Positions 62,584-64,000 of a stretch of 64,000 nucleotides of DNA are shown here, piece by piece. Location of the stretch: NCBI RefSeq assembly GCF_011762005.1, contig NZ_JAASQU010000001.1:248001-312000 (forward strand), given 5' to 3'. Numbering within the stretch: the first letter of the stretch is position 1; the number at the start of each line of letters is the position of its first letter. A program made the translations under genes and the position numbers. The notes beneath the pieces were generated by a model. It had not been told where the DNA came from. It saw only the letters and a program-made list of their open reading frames with translations, and ran no database searches. The stretch comes from Qipengyuania flava. GTDB taxonomy: Bacteria > Pseudomonadota > Alphaproteobacteria > Sphingomonadales > Sphingomonadaceae.

Positions 62584-64000
62584 ATGACCGATCTCTCGAA
62601 AATCCGCAATTTCAGCATCATTGCCCATATCGACCATGGCAAGTCGACCCTCGCCGACCGGCTGATCCAGCATTGCGGGGGGCTGACCGACCGCGAGATG
62701 TCCGAGCAAGTCCTTGATAACATGGACATCGAGAAGGAACGCGGCATCACCATCAAGGCGCAGACCGTGCGCCTCAACTACACCGCGCGCGACGGCGAGA
62801 CCTATGAGCTCAACCTCATGGACACGCCCGGCCATGTCGACTTCGCCTATGAAGTCTCGCGCAGCCTCGCCGCCTGCGAAGGCGCGCTGCTGGTGGTCGA
62901 CGCGGCGCAGGGCGTCGAGGCGCAGACGCTCGCCAATGTCTACCAGTCGATCGAGCACGACCACGAGATCGTCCCCGTGATCAACAAGATCGACCTCCCC
63001 GCCGCCGAACCCGAACGGGTCGCCGAGGAGATCGAGGAAATCGTCGGCATCGAGGCGACCGGCGCGTGGGAAGAGGGCGGCGCGGTCCTCACCAGCGCCA
63101 AGTCGGGCATCGGCATCGAGGACACGCTCGAGGCGCTGGTCCGGCGCATCCCCGCCCCCACGGGCGACCGCGATGCACCGCTCAAGGCGATGCTGGTCGA
63201 CAGCTGGTACGACCCCTATCTCGGCGTGGTCATCCTCGTCCGCGTGATGGACGGCGTCATCAAGAAGGGCCTCAACGTCAAATTCATGCAGGGCGGCACG
63301 CAGCACCTGATCGACCGCGTCGGCTGCTTCACCCCCAAGCGCACCGACCTGCCCGAACTGGGCCCGGGCGAGATCGGCTTCATCACCGCGCAGATCAAGG
63401 AAGTCGAACAGGCGCGCGTCGGCGACACGATCACCACGGTGAAGGGCGGGGCGGAGAAAGCGCTGGCGGGCTACAAGGAAGTCCAGCCGGTGGTGTTCTG
63501 CGGGCTGTTCCCCGTCGACGCCGCCGATTTCGAGAAATTGCGCGAGAGCATCGGCAAGCTGCGGCTGAACGATGCGAGCTTCAGCTACGAGATGGAAAGC
63601 TCCGCCGCGCTGGGCTTCGGCTTCCGCGCGGGCTTCCTCGGCCTGCTGCACCTGGAAATCATCCAGGAGCGCCTCTCCCGCGAATACGATCTCGACCTCA
63701 TCACCACCGCGCCATCCGTCGTCTACCGCGTGCACCTCGGCCATTCGAAGACCGAGGACGCCAAGACGATCGACATCCACAACCCCGCCGACTGGCCCGA
63801 CGTCAACCGCATCGAGACGATCGAGGAGCCGTGGATCAAGGCGGTGATCTACACGCCCGACGAATATCTCGGCGCGATCCTCAAGCTGTGCCAGGACCGC
63901 CGCGGCATCCAGACCGACCTCACCTATGTCGGCGGCCGCGCGCAGGTGAGCTACGAGCTGCCGCTGAACGAGGTGGTGTTCGACTTCTACGACCGGCTGA
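62584..64000 (+). CDS. lepA: Elongation factor 4 (LepA), 5' part
   Basis: Open at the right edge, 472 codons present of about 600. G domain with [18 protein letters not shown], the switch region [27 protein letters not shown] and the NKIDLP guanine motif, then the LepA-type [16 protein letters not shown] and [19 protein letters not shown]. It back-translocates or remodels stalled ribosomes. No Shine-Dalgarno sequence is visible before the ATG, which follows a T-run. Confidence 0.97.
   Translation, partial: MTDLSKIRNFSIIAHIDHGKSTLADRLIQHCGGLTDREMSEQVLDNMDIEKERGITIKAQTVRLNYTARDGETYELNLMDTPGHVDFAYEVSRSLAACEGALLVVDAAQGVEAQTLANVYQSIEHDHEIVPVINKIDLPAAEPERVAEEIEEIVGIEATGAWEEGGAVLTSAKSGIGIEDTLEALVRRIPAPTGDRDAPLKAMLVDSWYDPYLGVVILVRVMDGVIKKGLNVKFMQGGTQHLIDRVGCFTPKRTDLPELGPGEIGFITAQIKEVEQARVGDTITTVKGGAEKALAGYKEVQPVVFCGLFPVDAADFEKLRESIGKLRLNDASFSYEMESSAALGFGFRAGFLGLLHLEIIQERLSREYDLDLITTAPSVVYRVHLGHSKTEDAKTIDIHNPADWPDVNRIETIEEPWIKAVIYTPDEYLGAILKLCQDRRGIQTDLTYVGGRAQVSYELPLNEVVFDFYDRL

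Overview
The window is a GC-rich chromosomal segment of an alphaproteobacterium. It most probably belongs to the Sphingomonadales, and an Erythrobacteraceae-like member fits best. This rests on gene families and gene order: a pyrF-trpF-trpB-trpA-accD-folC run, an F0 operon with duplicated b subunits separate from F1, a TIGR02300 acidic protein, long acidic tails on S16 and L9, and TIGR04222 and DUF2855 proteins. There are no rRNA genes, CRISPR arrays, phage genes or intact insertion sequences. One tRNA (Ala, anticodon GGC) is present.

Layout. 1-8.1 kb: end of an AmpG-type muropeptide permease, then a leftward biosynthetic run (lapA, pyrF, trpF, trpB, trpA, accD, folC) and purB. 8.3-10.7 kb: a visibly lower-GC patch with an O-acyltransferase/SGNH gene and about 0.5 kb of non-coding DNA, ending in a TPR gene that has lost its N-terminus. 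11.3-18.8 kb: radC, a ydbH-ynbE-ydbL envelope-lipid transport operon and the F0 operon (atpI, atpB, atpE, two b-type subunits). 18.8-26.6 kb: quinone oxidoreductase, gloB, rpsA, a rightward HD-GYP gene, and cmk / small membrane protein / aroA. 26.7-33.5 kb: tRNA-Ala, ffh, then rpsP-rimM and trmD-rplS separated by four unrelated genes. 33.5-43.8 kb: secreted DPP-IV-like and M2 peptidases, asd, small enzymes, a beta-propeller lipoprotein and the rimB-rimK pair. 44-49.4 kb: SDR, AMP nucleosidase, rpsF-rpsR-rplI, a DUF808 protein and a GST. 49.4-54.8 kb: divergent murein-recycling genes (mpl, ldcA), fabD-fabG and dnaN. 54.8-64 kb: DUF2855, an alcohol dehydrogenase, an N-acyl-D-amino-acid deacylase-like amidohydrolase, a ferredoxin-NADP reductase, a PAS-GGDEF-EAL-PilZ protein and the start of lepA.

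Most of this is housekeeping. The parts most worth a second look are: the low-GC acyltransferase patch that decapitates a TPR gene; the four-gene block splitting the S16/RimM/TrmD/L19 operon, which contains a glycine-rich-domain protein translationally coupled to a TIGR04222 membrane protein with a Cys/Gly tail; the RimB-RimK pair lying 3.4 kb from an S6 gene whose C-terminus is not the expected glutamate; and two inverted or tandem repeats next to trpA and dnaN. I do not see a convincing entirely new system. The GRDP/TIGR04222 pair is the best candidate for an undescribed function.

Starts were chosen by ATG/GTG position, ribosome-binding site and family N-termini. All family calls come from reading the protein sequence by eye.
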